NCBI RefSeq assembly: GCF_030532915.1
Contig: NZ_JAUNKD010000020.1
Coordinates: forward strand, 1-36,990
Direction: 5' to 3'
Source: Capnocytophaga sp.
GTDB lineage: Bacteria; Bacteroidota; Bacteroidia; Flavobacteriales; Flavobacteriaceae
Length of the DNA stretch: 36,990 nucleotides
The number at the start of each line of letters is the position of its first letter. Positions within the stretch are counted from its first letter, which is position 1. Positions 7,830-15,085 of this stretch are shown piece after piece. The notes beneath the pieces were generated by a model. It was not told the origin of the DNA, made no database searches, and worked only from the letters and a program-made list of their open reading frames with translations. Both the position numbers and the translations under genes were made by a program.

Positions 7830-8909
7830 ATGAACGAAATAGACTATACATTTGTACATAGAGACTTTAAAATCAATGGGTTTTCAATTGACAGAAAAGG
7901 ATTGGTGGTGTTGGCAGCCGAATACCTTCGGGATGGTGAACCGTATCGAAAATCCATCGGAACTTTTTTGCTCGATTGGCTTGACAGTAAAGATTATGTA
8001 GAGGCAATTACCTCAGGTTCAACGGGAATACCGAAAGTGATTCAGCTTAAAAAACAACATATGGTCAATTCGGCTTTGGCAACGGGTGCTTATCTGCATT
8101 TAGCCCCGAAAAACACGGCGTTGTTGTGCCTGCCTGCTGATTTTATTGCCGGAAAAATGATGCTTATCCGAGCCATTGTTTTGGGGTTGCATTTGGATAT
8201 TATTCAGCCTTCGTCAATGCCTTTGGCGCTGACTAACAATGATTATGATTTCTCGGCGATGATTCCGTTGCAAGCCTCTAAATCGCTTTATGATTTACAT
8301 CGTGTTAAAAAATTGATTCTCGGTGGAGCTGCCATTGACCACGATTTGGAAGAAAAATTACAACACGTTTCAACCGATGTTTATTCTTCTTACGGAATGA
8401 CGGAAACCATTTCACATATCGCGATGCGGCACGTGAATCACACAACACAGCACGAGGACACTTACAAGGCGCTTCCACAAGTGACTTTTTCACAAGATGA
8501 GCGACATTGTTTGGTGATAAATGCACCAAGAATATCAGACCATCAAGTTGTTACTAACGATATTGTGGAACTTGTTTCACCAACTGAATTTATTTGGTTG
8601 GGACGTTTTGACAATGTGATTAACTCGGGCGGGTTTAAGGTTTTCCCTGAAAGTGTGGAACGAAAAATTAAAAAATACATCAAAAACGATTATTTCCTTA
8701 TCGGGGAAGACGATGACGAACTTGGTCAAAGAGCTGTACTTTACGTGGAAGGAGCAGAAAATGATTATCCCAACCTTGCACACGATTTGTATGTGGACAA
8801 AGAAATATTAAAATACGAAGTACCGAGAGCCATCTATTTCGTTCCAAAATTTGTATTCACCGATAATCGCAAAATCAGACGAGAAGAAACCGTTAAGCTT
8901 TATAGATAA
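7830..8909 (+). CDS. menE: AMP-binding enzyme, O-succinylbenzoate-CoA ligase-like (MenE)
   Basis: A member of the ANL adenylating superfamily. In menaquinone synthesis MenE joins o-succinylbenzoate to CoA with ATP. The 359 aa are short for the superfamily (usually 450 or more), mainly at the N-terminus, as is common in this phylum. Present are the P-loop SGSTGIPK near 63-70, the adenine motif SSYGMTET, the hinge and C-terminal segment GGFKVFPESVE, and the late catalytic lysine context near the end (NRKIRREET). No other men genes are in the window, so the substrate rests on family resemblance; another small acyl-CoA ligase is possible. Confidence 0.85.
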   Translation: MNEIDYTFVHRDFKINGFSIDRKGLVVLAAEYLRDGEPYRKSIGTFLLDWLDSKDYVEAITSGSTGIPKVIQLKKQHMVNSALATGAYLHLAPKNTALLCLPADFIAGKMMLIRAIVLGLHLDIIQPSSMPLALTNNDYDFSAMIPLQASKSLYDLHRVKKLILGGAAIDHDLEEKLQHVSTDVYSSYGMTETISHIAMRHVNHTTQHEDTYKALPQVTFSQDERHCLVINAPRISDHQVVTNDIVELVSPTEFIWLGRFDNVINSGGFKVFPESVERKIKKYIKNDYFLIGEDDDELGQRAVLYVEGAENDYPNLAHDLYVDKEILKYEVPRAIYFVPKFVFTDNRKIRREETVKLYR

Positions 8910-8923
8910 TAATTATATAATAA

Positions 8924-8960
8924 AAAACTCAAAATCAGTTGTTTATTGATTTTGAGTTTT
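8924..8960. terminator. Hairpin between menE and the msbA-like gene
   Basis: A 14-bp perfect stem (8924-8937 with 8947-8960) closes a 9-nt loop. It ends in TTTT and lies 14 bp upstream of the next ATG. It probably terminates menE and could also attenuate entry into the downstream cluster. Confidence 0.7.
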
Positions 8961-8974
8961 CATTTTGAAAAACA

Positions 8975-10810
8975 ATGAGTCCGTACCTAAAAAAATTCAT
9001 ACCTTACATCGTTCCGTACAAAAAATATGCTTTTTTGAATATTTTTTTCAATATTTTGTATGCACTTTTTAGTGCCATTTCATTCGTGGCGCTCATTCCG
9101 ATGTTGGATATTTTATTCGGAAAAAAAGAAACTCAAATTCTTGAGAAGCCTGTTTTTTCAGGAAATATTTCTGATTTGGTAAACTACGGAAAAGCGCTGT
9201 TGAATTACAAAATCTCGGGCATTGTCGGGGAAGATTCTGTTTGGGCTTTAACACTGGTGATTACACTGGTGATTGTGTTGTTTTTGCTGAAAAACACTTT
9301 TAATTATATAGCCGTTTTCTTCATCACTCATTTGCGAAATGGTGTGTTGAAAGATTTGCGTAATGCCCTTTACAAAAGGATTACCAACTTGCCGCTTTCT
9401 TACTTTTCCGAACAACGCAAAGGCGATGTGATAGCGCGCGTGGCGGGCGATGTGGGAGAGGTGCAATATTCATTTCTTTCAGTTTTGGAATTAATTGTAA
9501 GAGAACCACTTACTATATTATTTTCCATCATAGCGATGTTGGGAATTAGTGTGAAATTAACGCTTTTTACCTTTGTTTTTATCCCAATATCGGGTTGGAT
9601 TATCTCCAAAATCGGGAAATCGCTCAAAAAGCAATCCACCAAAGTACAGCAAGAACAGGGGCGGTTTTTGTCGTTAATTGAAGAAACTGTTAGCGGGCTT
9701 CGGGTGGTGAAAGCCTTCAATGCCGAAAAAATATTTCAAGGTAGGTTTGAGGATTCAACCTCGCGCTTTTTTAAATTGGCTAACAATCTGTCAAACAGGC
9801 AAAATTTGGCTTCTCCAATGAGTGAATTTCTCGGAATTTTGATGATTGCCGTTCTTTTGTGGTTTGGCGGAACAATGGTGTTGGTTGATAAAACCTTAGA
9901 CGGCGCTGCTTTTATTGCTTTTATGGGGCTGGCTTACAATATTTTAACGCCTGCAAAAGCAATCAGTAAGGCTTCATACGATTTAAGAAGAGGAAATGCC
10001 GCAGCCGAGCGTGTTTTTGAGATTTTGGATTATGAGAATCCGATTAAAGAGAAAGAAAACGCAACGGATATTCGTGAGTTTAATTCAGCTATTTCATTGA
10101 AAAACATTACTTTTCGATATAAAGAACAAAATGTACTGACCGATTTTTCGTTGGAAATTCCCAAAGGAAAAACTGTGGCGCTAGTGGGGCAGTCAGGAAG
10201 TGGGAAAAGCACCATAGCCAATTTGCTCACCCGTTTTTACGATGTAAATCAAGGAAGTATTGAAATTGATGGAGTTGATATTAAAGATTTAAAGATCAAA
10301 TCATTACGAAATCTTATTGGGATTGTTTCACAAGATTCAATTCTCTTTAACGATTCCATTAAAAACAATTTGCTTATAGGAAAGCCCGACGCCACCGATT
10401 CGCAAATTTTAGAGGCGTCACAAGTGGCAAACGCTTATGAATTTATTAAAGAATTGCCCGAAAAGTTTGAAACCAATATCGGTGATGCGGGCGGAAAACT
10501 CAGTGGCGGACAAAAACAGCGTTTGAGTATCGCCCGTGCCGTGCTTAAAAATCCACCAATTATGATTTTGGACGAAGCCACTTCGGCGCTTGATACCGAA
10601 AGTGAGCGTTTGGTGCAAAATGCCCTTGAAAATATGATGAAAAACAGAACTTCCATTGTAATAGCACATCGGCTTTCAACTATTCAAAATGCTGATTTAA
10701 TTATAGTTATGCAAAAAGGACGCATTGTAGAGCAAGGCACACATCTTGAATTGTTGCAAAAAGAAGGAATGTACAAAAAATTGGTTGAAATGCAATCTTT
10801 TGATTCGTAA
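8975..10810 (+). CDS. ABC exporter, MsbA-like (possible lipid A-core flippase)
   Basis: A 611-aa half-transporter with six predicted membrane segments in the first 330 residues, followed by an ATPase domain. Walker A is GQSGSGKS (405-412), signature LSGGQ (509-513), Walker B IMILDE with the catalytic Glu at 534, and the switch His in AHR is near 565. All catalytic residues are canonical, unlike the exporter at 4503. Length and domain order fit MsbA, which flips lipid A-core across the inner membrane, but substrate cannot be proven from sequence. The sigma factor start lies 2 nt after this stop, so the two are very likely translated from one mRNA. Confidence 0.9.
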   Translation: MSPYLKKFIPYIVPYKKYAFLNIFFNILYALFSAISFVALIPMLDILFGKKETQILEKPVFSGNISDLVNYGKALLNYKISGIVGEDSVWALTLVITLVIVLFLLKNTFNYIAVFFITHLRNGVLKDLRNALYKRITNLPLSYFSEQRKGDVIARVAGDVGEVQYSFLSVLELIVREPLTILFSIIAMLGISVKLTLFTFVFIPISGWIISKIGKSLKKQSTKVQQEQGRFLSLIEETVSGLRVVKAFNAEKIFQGRFEDSTSRFFKLANNLSNRQNLASPMSEFLGILMIAVLLWFGGTMVLVDKTLDGAAFIAFMGLAYNILTPAKAISKASYDLRRGNAAAERVFEILDYENPIKEKENATDIREFNSAISLKNITFRYKEQNVLTDFSLEIPKGKTVALVGQSGSGKSTIANLLTRFYDVNQGSIEIDGVDIKDLKIKSLRNLIGIVSQDSILFNDSIKNNLLIGKPDATDSQILEASQVANAYEFIKELPEKFETNIGDAGGKLSGGQKQRLSIARAVLKNPPIMILDEATSALDTESERLVQNALENMMKNRTSIVIAHRLSTIQNADLIIVMQKGRIVEQGTHLELLQKEGMYKKLVEMQSFDS

Positions 10811-10812
10811 AT

Positions 10813-11352
10813 TTGGAAGAAAAGGAACTCATATCACAACTTCAAAATGCAAAAACAAAATCAAAAGCATTTGAATATCTGGTAGATACATATCAAAAAA
10901 AACTCTACTGGCACATTCGGCGTATTGTCATTTCACACGATGACACCGATGATATTTTGCAAGACACGTTCATTAAAATATTTCGAAACATTGATGGTTT
11001 TCGCGCCGAAAGTTCTCTGTTTTCGTGGGTGTACCGCATTGCCACCAATCAAGCGCTTGATTTTTTGAAGAAAAGGGCATCGCAACAAAATTGTTCAATT
11101 GAAGATGTGCAATATCATCGATGTGCGAATTTGCAAGCCGATGCTTATTTTGAAGGTGACGAAATTCAAAAAAAGTTCCAAAAAGCCATTGCTTGTTTGC
11201 CTGAAAAACAGCAGTTAGTGTTCAATATGAAGTATTTTCAGGAAATGAAATATGATGAAATTGCGGAAATTTTAGGCACTTCGGTAGGGGCGTTAAAGGC
11301 TTCATACCATCACGCCGTGCAAAAAATTAAAAGTTATTTGCAGGCAAATTAA
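10813..11352 (+). CDS. ECF-type RNA polymerase sigma factor
   Basis: 179 aa with sigma region 2 at about 20-90 (FEYLVDTYQKKL, then DDTDDILQDTFIKIF and FSWVYRIATNQALDFL) and region 4 at about 125-175 (LPEKQQLVFNMKYFQ, then YDEIAEILGTSVGALKA). No region 1.1 or 3 is present, so this is an ECF sigma factor. The start is TTG: an in-frame TGA four codons upstream leaves no ATG or GTG alternative. The gene follows the ABC exporter stop by 2 nt and is followed by a membrane protein and a secreted protein, a layout typical of a signal-controlled sigma factor. Confidence 0.95.
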   Translation: MEEKELISQLQNAKTKSKAFEYLVDTYQKKLYWHIRRIVISHDDTDDILQDTFIKIFRNIDGFRAESSLFSWVYRIATNQALDFLKKRASQQNCSIEDVQYHRCANLQADAYFEGDEIQKKFQKAIACLPEKQQLVFNMKYFQEMKYDEIAEILGTSVGALKASYHHAVQKIKSYLQAN

Positions 11353-11409
11353 ACCTTTTACTATTTTTTTCGTCTTATTGGCGTAGGGAAAAATAAAAAC
11401 TAAAAATCA

Positions 11410-11898
11410 ATGAAAAGAGATGATTTATTTGTTAAATCAGCGATGAAAGTTCCGCCTACTTATTTTGATGATTTTAAAGATAAATTACTGAAAAACATTG
11501 AAATAAGTGAGTTGCTTCCGGAAGGGGACGGCTTAAAAGTTCCGGAAGGATATTTTCAAAAATCGAAAAAATCCATCTTGGAAACCACAACCCGAAAAAG
11601 ACGACCATTACCGGTGTGGCGTTATGCTGTGGCGGCAGTTTTGGCTGTTTTATTGGTTTCATCTGTTTGGGTTTATATGTTTGAAAATCAGATTGAAACA
11701 GTGCAATTTTCCGATTTAACACCTTCTGAAATTCAGCATTATTTCAATGAAACGTATTTGGAAGATAAGCCTCATTTGATTTTAGAGCAATTGCAAAACA
11801 CCGATTTAACTAATTTATTGGCAATTGATAAACCAAATTTGCAATATATTGAAGCATATATGTCGGAATATGATTATCGTTTTGAAGAAAATTACTAA
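11410..11898 (+). CDS. Single-pass membrane protein, putative anti-sigma factor
   Basis: 162 aa. The N-terminal 65 residues are hydrophilic and likely cytoplasmic, one membrane helix spans about 72-90 (after RKRRPLPVWR), and the last 70 residues are acidic and likely periplasmic. The cytoplasmic part contains two copies of the pattern KVPxxYFxxxKxxxL, at 13-27 and 43-57, exactly 30 residues apart. No zinc-binding anti-sigma motif is seen. The role as anti-sigma is inferred from topology and its place between the sigma gene and a secreted sensor-like gene, 57 nt and 12 nt away respectively. It could instead be a general accessory protein. Confidence 0.75.
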   Translation: MKRDDLFVKSAMKVPPTYFDDFKDKLLKNIEISELLPEGDGLKVPEGYFQKSKKSILETTTRKRRPLPVWRYAVAAVLAVLLVSSVWVYMFENQIETVQFSDLTPSEIQHYFNETYLEDKPHLILEQLQNTDLTNLLAIDKPNLQYIEAYMSEYDYRFEENY

Positions 11899-11910
11899 AA
11901 AAAGCGTATT

Positions 11911-12342
11911 ATGAAATCGTTTTACACCATATTATTTGTTTTAGGGGTTTCTTTCCCGATTTTTTCGCAAGAAGAAGGGGCTGCCGAGCGAATAAAAACA
12001 CTAAAAATAGGATATATCACTGAAAAAATCAGTTTAACTGCCGCTGAGGCGAAGAATTTTTGGCTTGTTTATGATAAATATGCCGAAATTTTGCACGATT
12101 TGCAGTGCCAAGCACGAACTTGCCGAAAAAAAGGTTGTGAAAAAAAGGAAAATCTGACCGAAAAAGAAGCGCTTGAAATTTTAAAGAAAGATAGTGAGTT
12201 GATGGACAAGATTTGGCAAGCAAATAAAGAAAGAGACAAAGAACTTTTGAAGGTGATTTCGGCTCGGAAGTTGTTATTGCTCAAAGATGCCGAAAAAGAA
12301 TTTCACCGCAAATTGATGAAACAATACAAAGAAGCTAAGTGA
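11911..12342 (+). CDS. Secreted helical protein, 'sensor of ECF-type sigma factor' type
   Basis: 143 aa with a clear signal peptide (MKSFYTILFVLGVSFPIFSQ; cleavage probably after residue 19 or 20). The mature part is highly charged and helical, resembling the Spy/CpxP/CnrX class of periplasmic helical hairpins (KTLKIGYITEKISLTAAEAKNFW). Three cysteines at 66, 71 and 76 are spaced exactly five apart in LQCQARTCRKKGCEKK, unusual for this class. The gene starts 12 nt after the putative anti-sigma gene and ends the cluster before a strong terminator. Sensing of envelope stress, metal or redox state is inferred, not shown. Confidence 0.78.
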   Translation: MKSFYTILFVLGVSFPIFSQEEGAAERIKTLKIGYITEKISLTAAEAKNFWLVYDKYAEILHDLQCQARTCRKKGCEKKENLTEKEALEILKKDSELMDKIWQANKERDKELLKVISARKLLLLKDAEKEFHRKLMKQYKEAK

Positions 12343-12343
12343 T

Positions 12344-12381
12344 AAAAAAATCTGAAAAAAATATTTTTTTCAGATTTTTTT
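12344..12381. terminator. Terminator of the exporter-sigma-sensor cluster
   Basis: A symmetrical 18-bp stem: A7-TCTG-A7 then TA then T7-CAGA-T7. It begins 2 nt after the stop codon at 12342 and precedes the convergent tex gene (ends 12385), so it probably serves both strands. Confidence 0.8.
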
Positions 12382-12384
12382 GTT

Positions 12385-14511
12385 TTAAACAATCAAACTC
12401 AATCCGATGCGTTTGCGTTGCTCATCAACAGCAACCACTTTAACAGTGATGTGTTGGTGCATCTTCACAACGTCATTAACGTCAGATACATAGCCATCTT
12501 TGAGTTGCGAAATGTGAATAAGTCCGCTTTCTTTGATGCCGATATCAACAAAACAACCAAAAGCTGTAATGTTGTTTACGATTCCGGGTAAAATCATTCC
12601 GATTTTTACATCGTCAAAGGTTTTAACGTTAGGGTCAAATTCAAAAATTTTAGCCGATTTCCGAGGGTCTAATCCGGGTTTTTCCAGTTCTTTTATAATG
12701 TCTTTTAGGTATATAACTCCCACGTTTGCAGATGTATATTTGGTAATGTCGATTTTTGAAATAGCTTCTTTATTTCCGATGAGTTTTTCGGAGGAAATGC
12801 CTAAATCACTTGCCATTTTTTTGACAATGGGATAGGCTTCGGGATGTACTGCCGAGTTGTCCAACGGATTTTCACCATCGTGAATTCGTAAAAAAGCCAC
12901 CGCTTGTTGATAGGCTTTTGCGCCCAAACGCGGTACGTTTAAAAGCGCTTCCCTGCGGGTGAAAGTTCCGTTTTCAGAGCGGTATTTTACAATGTTTTCA
13001 GCCATTTTTTCACCAATTCCGGAAACGTATGAAAGCAAGGCTTTTCCTGCTGTGTTTAAGTTTACGCCTACTGAATTCACACATCTAATTACCACATTGT
13101 CAAGCTCTTCTTTTAGTTTTGCTTGGTTTACGTCGTGTTGGTATTGCCCCACACCGATGGCTTTCGGTTCAATTTTAACCAGTTCGGCCAGCGGGTCGGC
13201 CAGTCGTCGTCCGATAGAAACCGCGCCACGCACGGTAACGTCATAGTTAGGGAACTCTTCACGAGCGATTTTCGATGCCGAATAAACCGATGCACCGGCT
13301 TCACTCACTACAAAAACCTGTACGGGACGGTCAAAAGCAATGTTTTTCACGAAAAATTCCGTTTCACGCGAAGCCGTTCCGTTTCCGATGGAAATCGCCT
13401 CAATTTTATATGAATTGACCATTGATTTGATTTTTTTCATCGCCATTGCAGTATCTTTTTGTGGCGGATGCGGAAAAATAGTTTCGTTATAAAGCAAATC
13501 GCCTTTTTCGTCCAAACAAACCACCTTGCACCCCGTTTTAAAACCAGGGTCGATAGCCAAAATGCGTTTTTCACCCAACGGAGAAGCCAGTAAAAGTTGT
13601 TTTAGGTTATCGGCAAAAATTCCAATTGCTTTATTATCAGCTTGTTCTTTGGCTTCTTGAAGCGTTTCATTGGCAATTGAAGGGGCAAGCAGACGTTTGT
13701 AACTGTCCTCAATGGTTTTTTTAAGGAAGGTAGCCGTTTCACCGCCTGATTTTACGATGTTTTTTTCCATAAAGGAAAGGGCTTCGTCTACGTCGATTTC
13801 TATTTTTAGTCGTACAAACCCTTCATTTTCAGCACGAATCATAGCTAAAATTCGATGTGAGGGCGACTTTAATAAATTTTCTTCCCAATCAAAATACATT
13901 GAAAATTTTTGAGCCTCTTCGGTTTCGGCTTTGGTTTTGACCACTTGTGAGGTGATGGTGGCTTTACGCTGGTACATTCGGCGTAAGTTCTTGCGAATGA
14001 ATAAGTTTTCACTAATCCATTCGGCGATGATGTCCGAAGCCCCTTGTAAGGCTTCCGCTTCCGAAGGCACTTCTTTTGAAAGATATTTTGAGGCTAAAAA
14101 TTCCAAATCAGTGGCTTTTTGAGCCATAATGATTTTAGCCAGTGGTTCCAATCCTTTTTCTTTGGCGATGTCGGCACGGGTTTTCTTTCGTTTTTTAAAA
14201 GGAAGATAAATATCTTCTAATTCATTGATAACAAAACAATCATCGATTTTAGTTTTTAGTTCGTCGGTAAGTTTATCTTGCTGTTCAATAGCCGTTATGA
14301 TGGTTTCTTTTCGTTTTAAGATGTTTTCATATTCGGTTTGCCCTTTCAAAATTTGTTCGATGGCAATTTCGTCCAGATTTTGGGTTTTATCTTTGCGATA
14401 ACGGGCAATAAAAGGAACGGTACAACCTTCGGCAAGCAATTGCAAGGTGTTTTCGATTTGCAATGCTTTAAGTATTGTGTTCTGATTTTGAATAAATTGA
14501 ATGTTTGTCAT
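12385..14511 (-). CDS. tex: Tex-like RNA-binding transcription accessory protein
   Basis: 708 aa, usual Tex length. Order: N-terminal helical domain, YqgF/RuvC-like domain (ILAIDPGFKTGCKVVCLDEKG), helix-hairpin-helix region (VGVNLNTAGKALLSYVSGIGE), and a C-terminal S1 domain (GMILPGIVNNITAFGCFVDIG, then GLIHISQL). Tex is a nucleic-acid-binding factor linked to transcription. The open frame continues to 14607, but that part is read through the tRNA-Thr terminator and tRNA antisense. ATG 14511 gives the family start MTNIQFIQNQN and is chosen. Monocistronic. Confidence 0.96.
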   Translation of the reverse strand: MTNIQFIQNQNTILKALQIENTLQLLAEGCTVPFIARYRKDKTQNLDEIAIEQILKGQTEYENILKRKETIITAIEQQDKLTDELKTKIDDCFVINELEDIYLPFKKRKKTRADIAKEKGLEPLAKIIMAQKATDLEFLASKYLSKEVPSEAEALQGASDIIAEWISENLFIRKNLRRMYQRKATITSQVVKTKAETEEAQKFSMYFDWEENLLKSPSHRILAMIRAENEGFVRLKIEIDVDEALSFMEKNIVKSGGETATFLKKTIEDSYKRLLAPSIANETLQEAKEQADNKAIGIFADNLKQLLLASPLGEKRILAIDPGFKTGCKVVCLDEKGDLLYNETIFPHPPQKDTAMAMKKIKSMVNSYKIEAISIGNGTASRETEFFVKNIAFDRPVQVFVVSEAGASVYSASKIAREEFPNYDVTVRGAVSIGRRLADPLAELVKIEPKAIGVGQYQHDVNQAKLKEELDNVVIRCVNSVGVNLNTAGKALLSYVSGIGEKMAENIVKYRSENGTFTRREALLNVPRLGAKAYQQAVAFLRIHDGENPLDNSAVHPEAYPIVKKMASDLGISSEKLIGNKEAISKIDITKYTSANVGVIYLKDIIKELEKPGLDPRKSAKIFEFDPNVKTFDDVKIGMILPGIVNNITAFGCFVDIGIKESGLIHISQLKDGYVSDVNDVVKMHQHITVKVVAVDEQRKRIGLSLIV

Positions 14512-14529
14512 TGGGTAAATTGCATAAAA

Positions 14530-14554
14530 AAAGCCATCTAAAAAAGATGGCTTT
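14530..14554 (-). terminator. Terminator of tRNA-Thr
   Basis: A 10-bp stem AAAGCCATCT/AGATGGCTTT with a 5-nt loop; on the minus strand it is followed by a run of T. It lies 8 nt past the tRNA 3' end and just before the tex ATG, separating tRNA transcription from tex. Confidence 0.75.
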
Positions 14555-14561
14555 GGTTTTG

Positions 14562-14635
14562 AGCCGATAGAGGGATTCGAACCCACGACCCCGAGATTAC
14601 AAATCACGTGCTCTGGCCAACTGAGCTATATCGGC
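14562..14635 (-). tRNA. tRNA-Thr (anticodon TGT)
   Basis: 74 nt on the minus strand. Acceptor GCCGATA/TATCGGC is perfect, D-arm GCTC/GAGC is perfect, the anticodon loop TTTGTAA gives TGT, and the T-loop TTCGAAT is standard. The discriminator is T and CCA is not encoded. As read, both the anticodon stem (CGTGA/TCTCG) and the T-stem (GTGGG/CCCTC) contain a U-U mismatch at one position. The molecule otherwise looks functional and has its own promoter and terminator. Confidence 0.95.
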
Positions 14636-14648
14636 GTTTTTGCGGGTG

Positions 14649-14679
14649 CAAATGTACTATCTTTTTTTTAAAATGCCAA
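14649..14679 (-). promoter_or_regulatory. Promoter of tRNA-Thr (-33 TTGG, 19 nt, -7 TACATTTG)
   Basis: On the minus strand TTGG (14676-14679) lies 19 nt before TACATTTG (14649-14656), which is followed by CACCC. The tRNA starts 13 nt past the box. Confidence 0.75.
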
Positions 14680-14696
14680 TTTTTTCAGTAAAAAAA

Positions 14697-14960
14697 TTAG
14701 CTCAATTCATTTAATTTAGCAACAAAATATCCGGCTTTTTGTTCAAAATTCTTTCTAACTGCTTTTAAATGAGCGCCTCTGTCCTCGGTGTTTCGGTCAG
14801 TTATTTTTTCGATATATTCGTCATAACTTGCCAAAACTTCTTGAATAAGTTCTGAACCCTTACCGACATTTTCGGTGCTGTACTCCCAGTAAAGAATTGC
14901 GTCAATAATATCACCAAATACGTTGTTGATGTCTCTTTTTAAATGTTTTACGCTTGCCAT
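14697..14960 (-). CDS. Small conserved protein of unknown function (87 aa)
   Basis: The sequence begins MASVKHLKRDINNVFGDIID and looks like a small conserved cytoplasmic protein of Flavobacteriales; I do not know a function. It has no signal peptide, membrane segment or cysteines and is predicted helical with many charged residues. The open frame extends to 14990, but that part overlaps the -7 box at 14977-14984, and ATG 14960 gives the compact start. It ends just upstream of the tRNA-Thr promoter region and is divergent from topA. Confidence 0.8.
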   Translation of the reverse strand: MASVKHLKRDINNVFGDIIDAILYWEYSTENVGKGSELIQEVLASYDEYIEKITDRNTEDRGAHLKAVRKNFEQKAGYFVAKLNELS

Positions 14961-14976
14961 AAATTTTATTTTTTTG

Positions 14977-15008
14977 CAAAGGTATGACAAAAAAGACGAA
15001 AAAGCAAA
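14977..15008 (-). promoter_or_regulatory. Promoter of the 87-aa gene (-33 TTTG, 20 nt, -7 TACCTTTG)
   Basis: Minus-strand TTTG (15005-15008) and TACCTTTG (14977-14984) are 20 nt apart; the start codon at 14960 follows 16 nt after the box. Confidence 0.65.
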
Positions 15009-15059
15009 ACTGCGGATTAATATTTTAAATATTTAATTTTCAGTTATCAAATTAATTAT

Positions 15060-15067
15060 TATTTTTG
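15060..15067 (+). promoter_or_regulatory. -7 promoter box (TATTTTTG) of topA
   Basis: An exact TAnnTTTG match followed by CACCC, as at both tRNA promoters. It ends 18 nt before the topA ATG at 15086, implying a very short leader. No convincing -33 TTTG was found. Confidence 0.5.
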
Positions 15068-15085
15068 CACCCAAAATTTTGTAAT

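Noticed and set aside
7596..7859. 87-aa minus-strand frame between ilvE and menE
   Set aside because: It overlaps the menE start and promoter, and is Ile/Phe/Asn-rich low-complexity sequence typical of AT-rich intergenic DNA.
14512..14607. N-terminal extension of tex to 14607
   Set aside because: The added residues translate the tRNA-Thr terminator and tRNA 3' half; the family start is at 14511.
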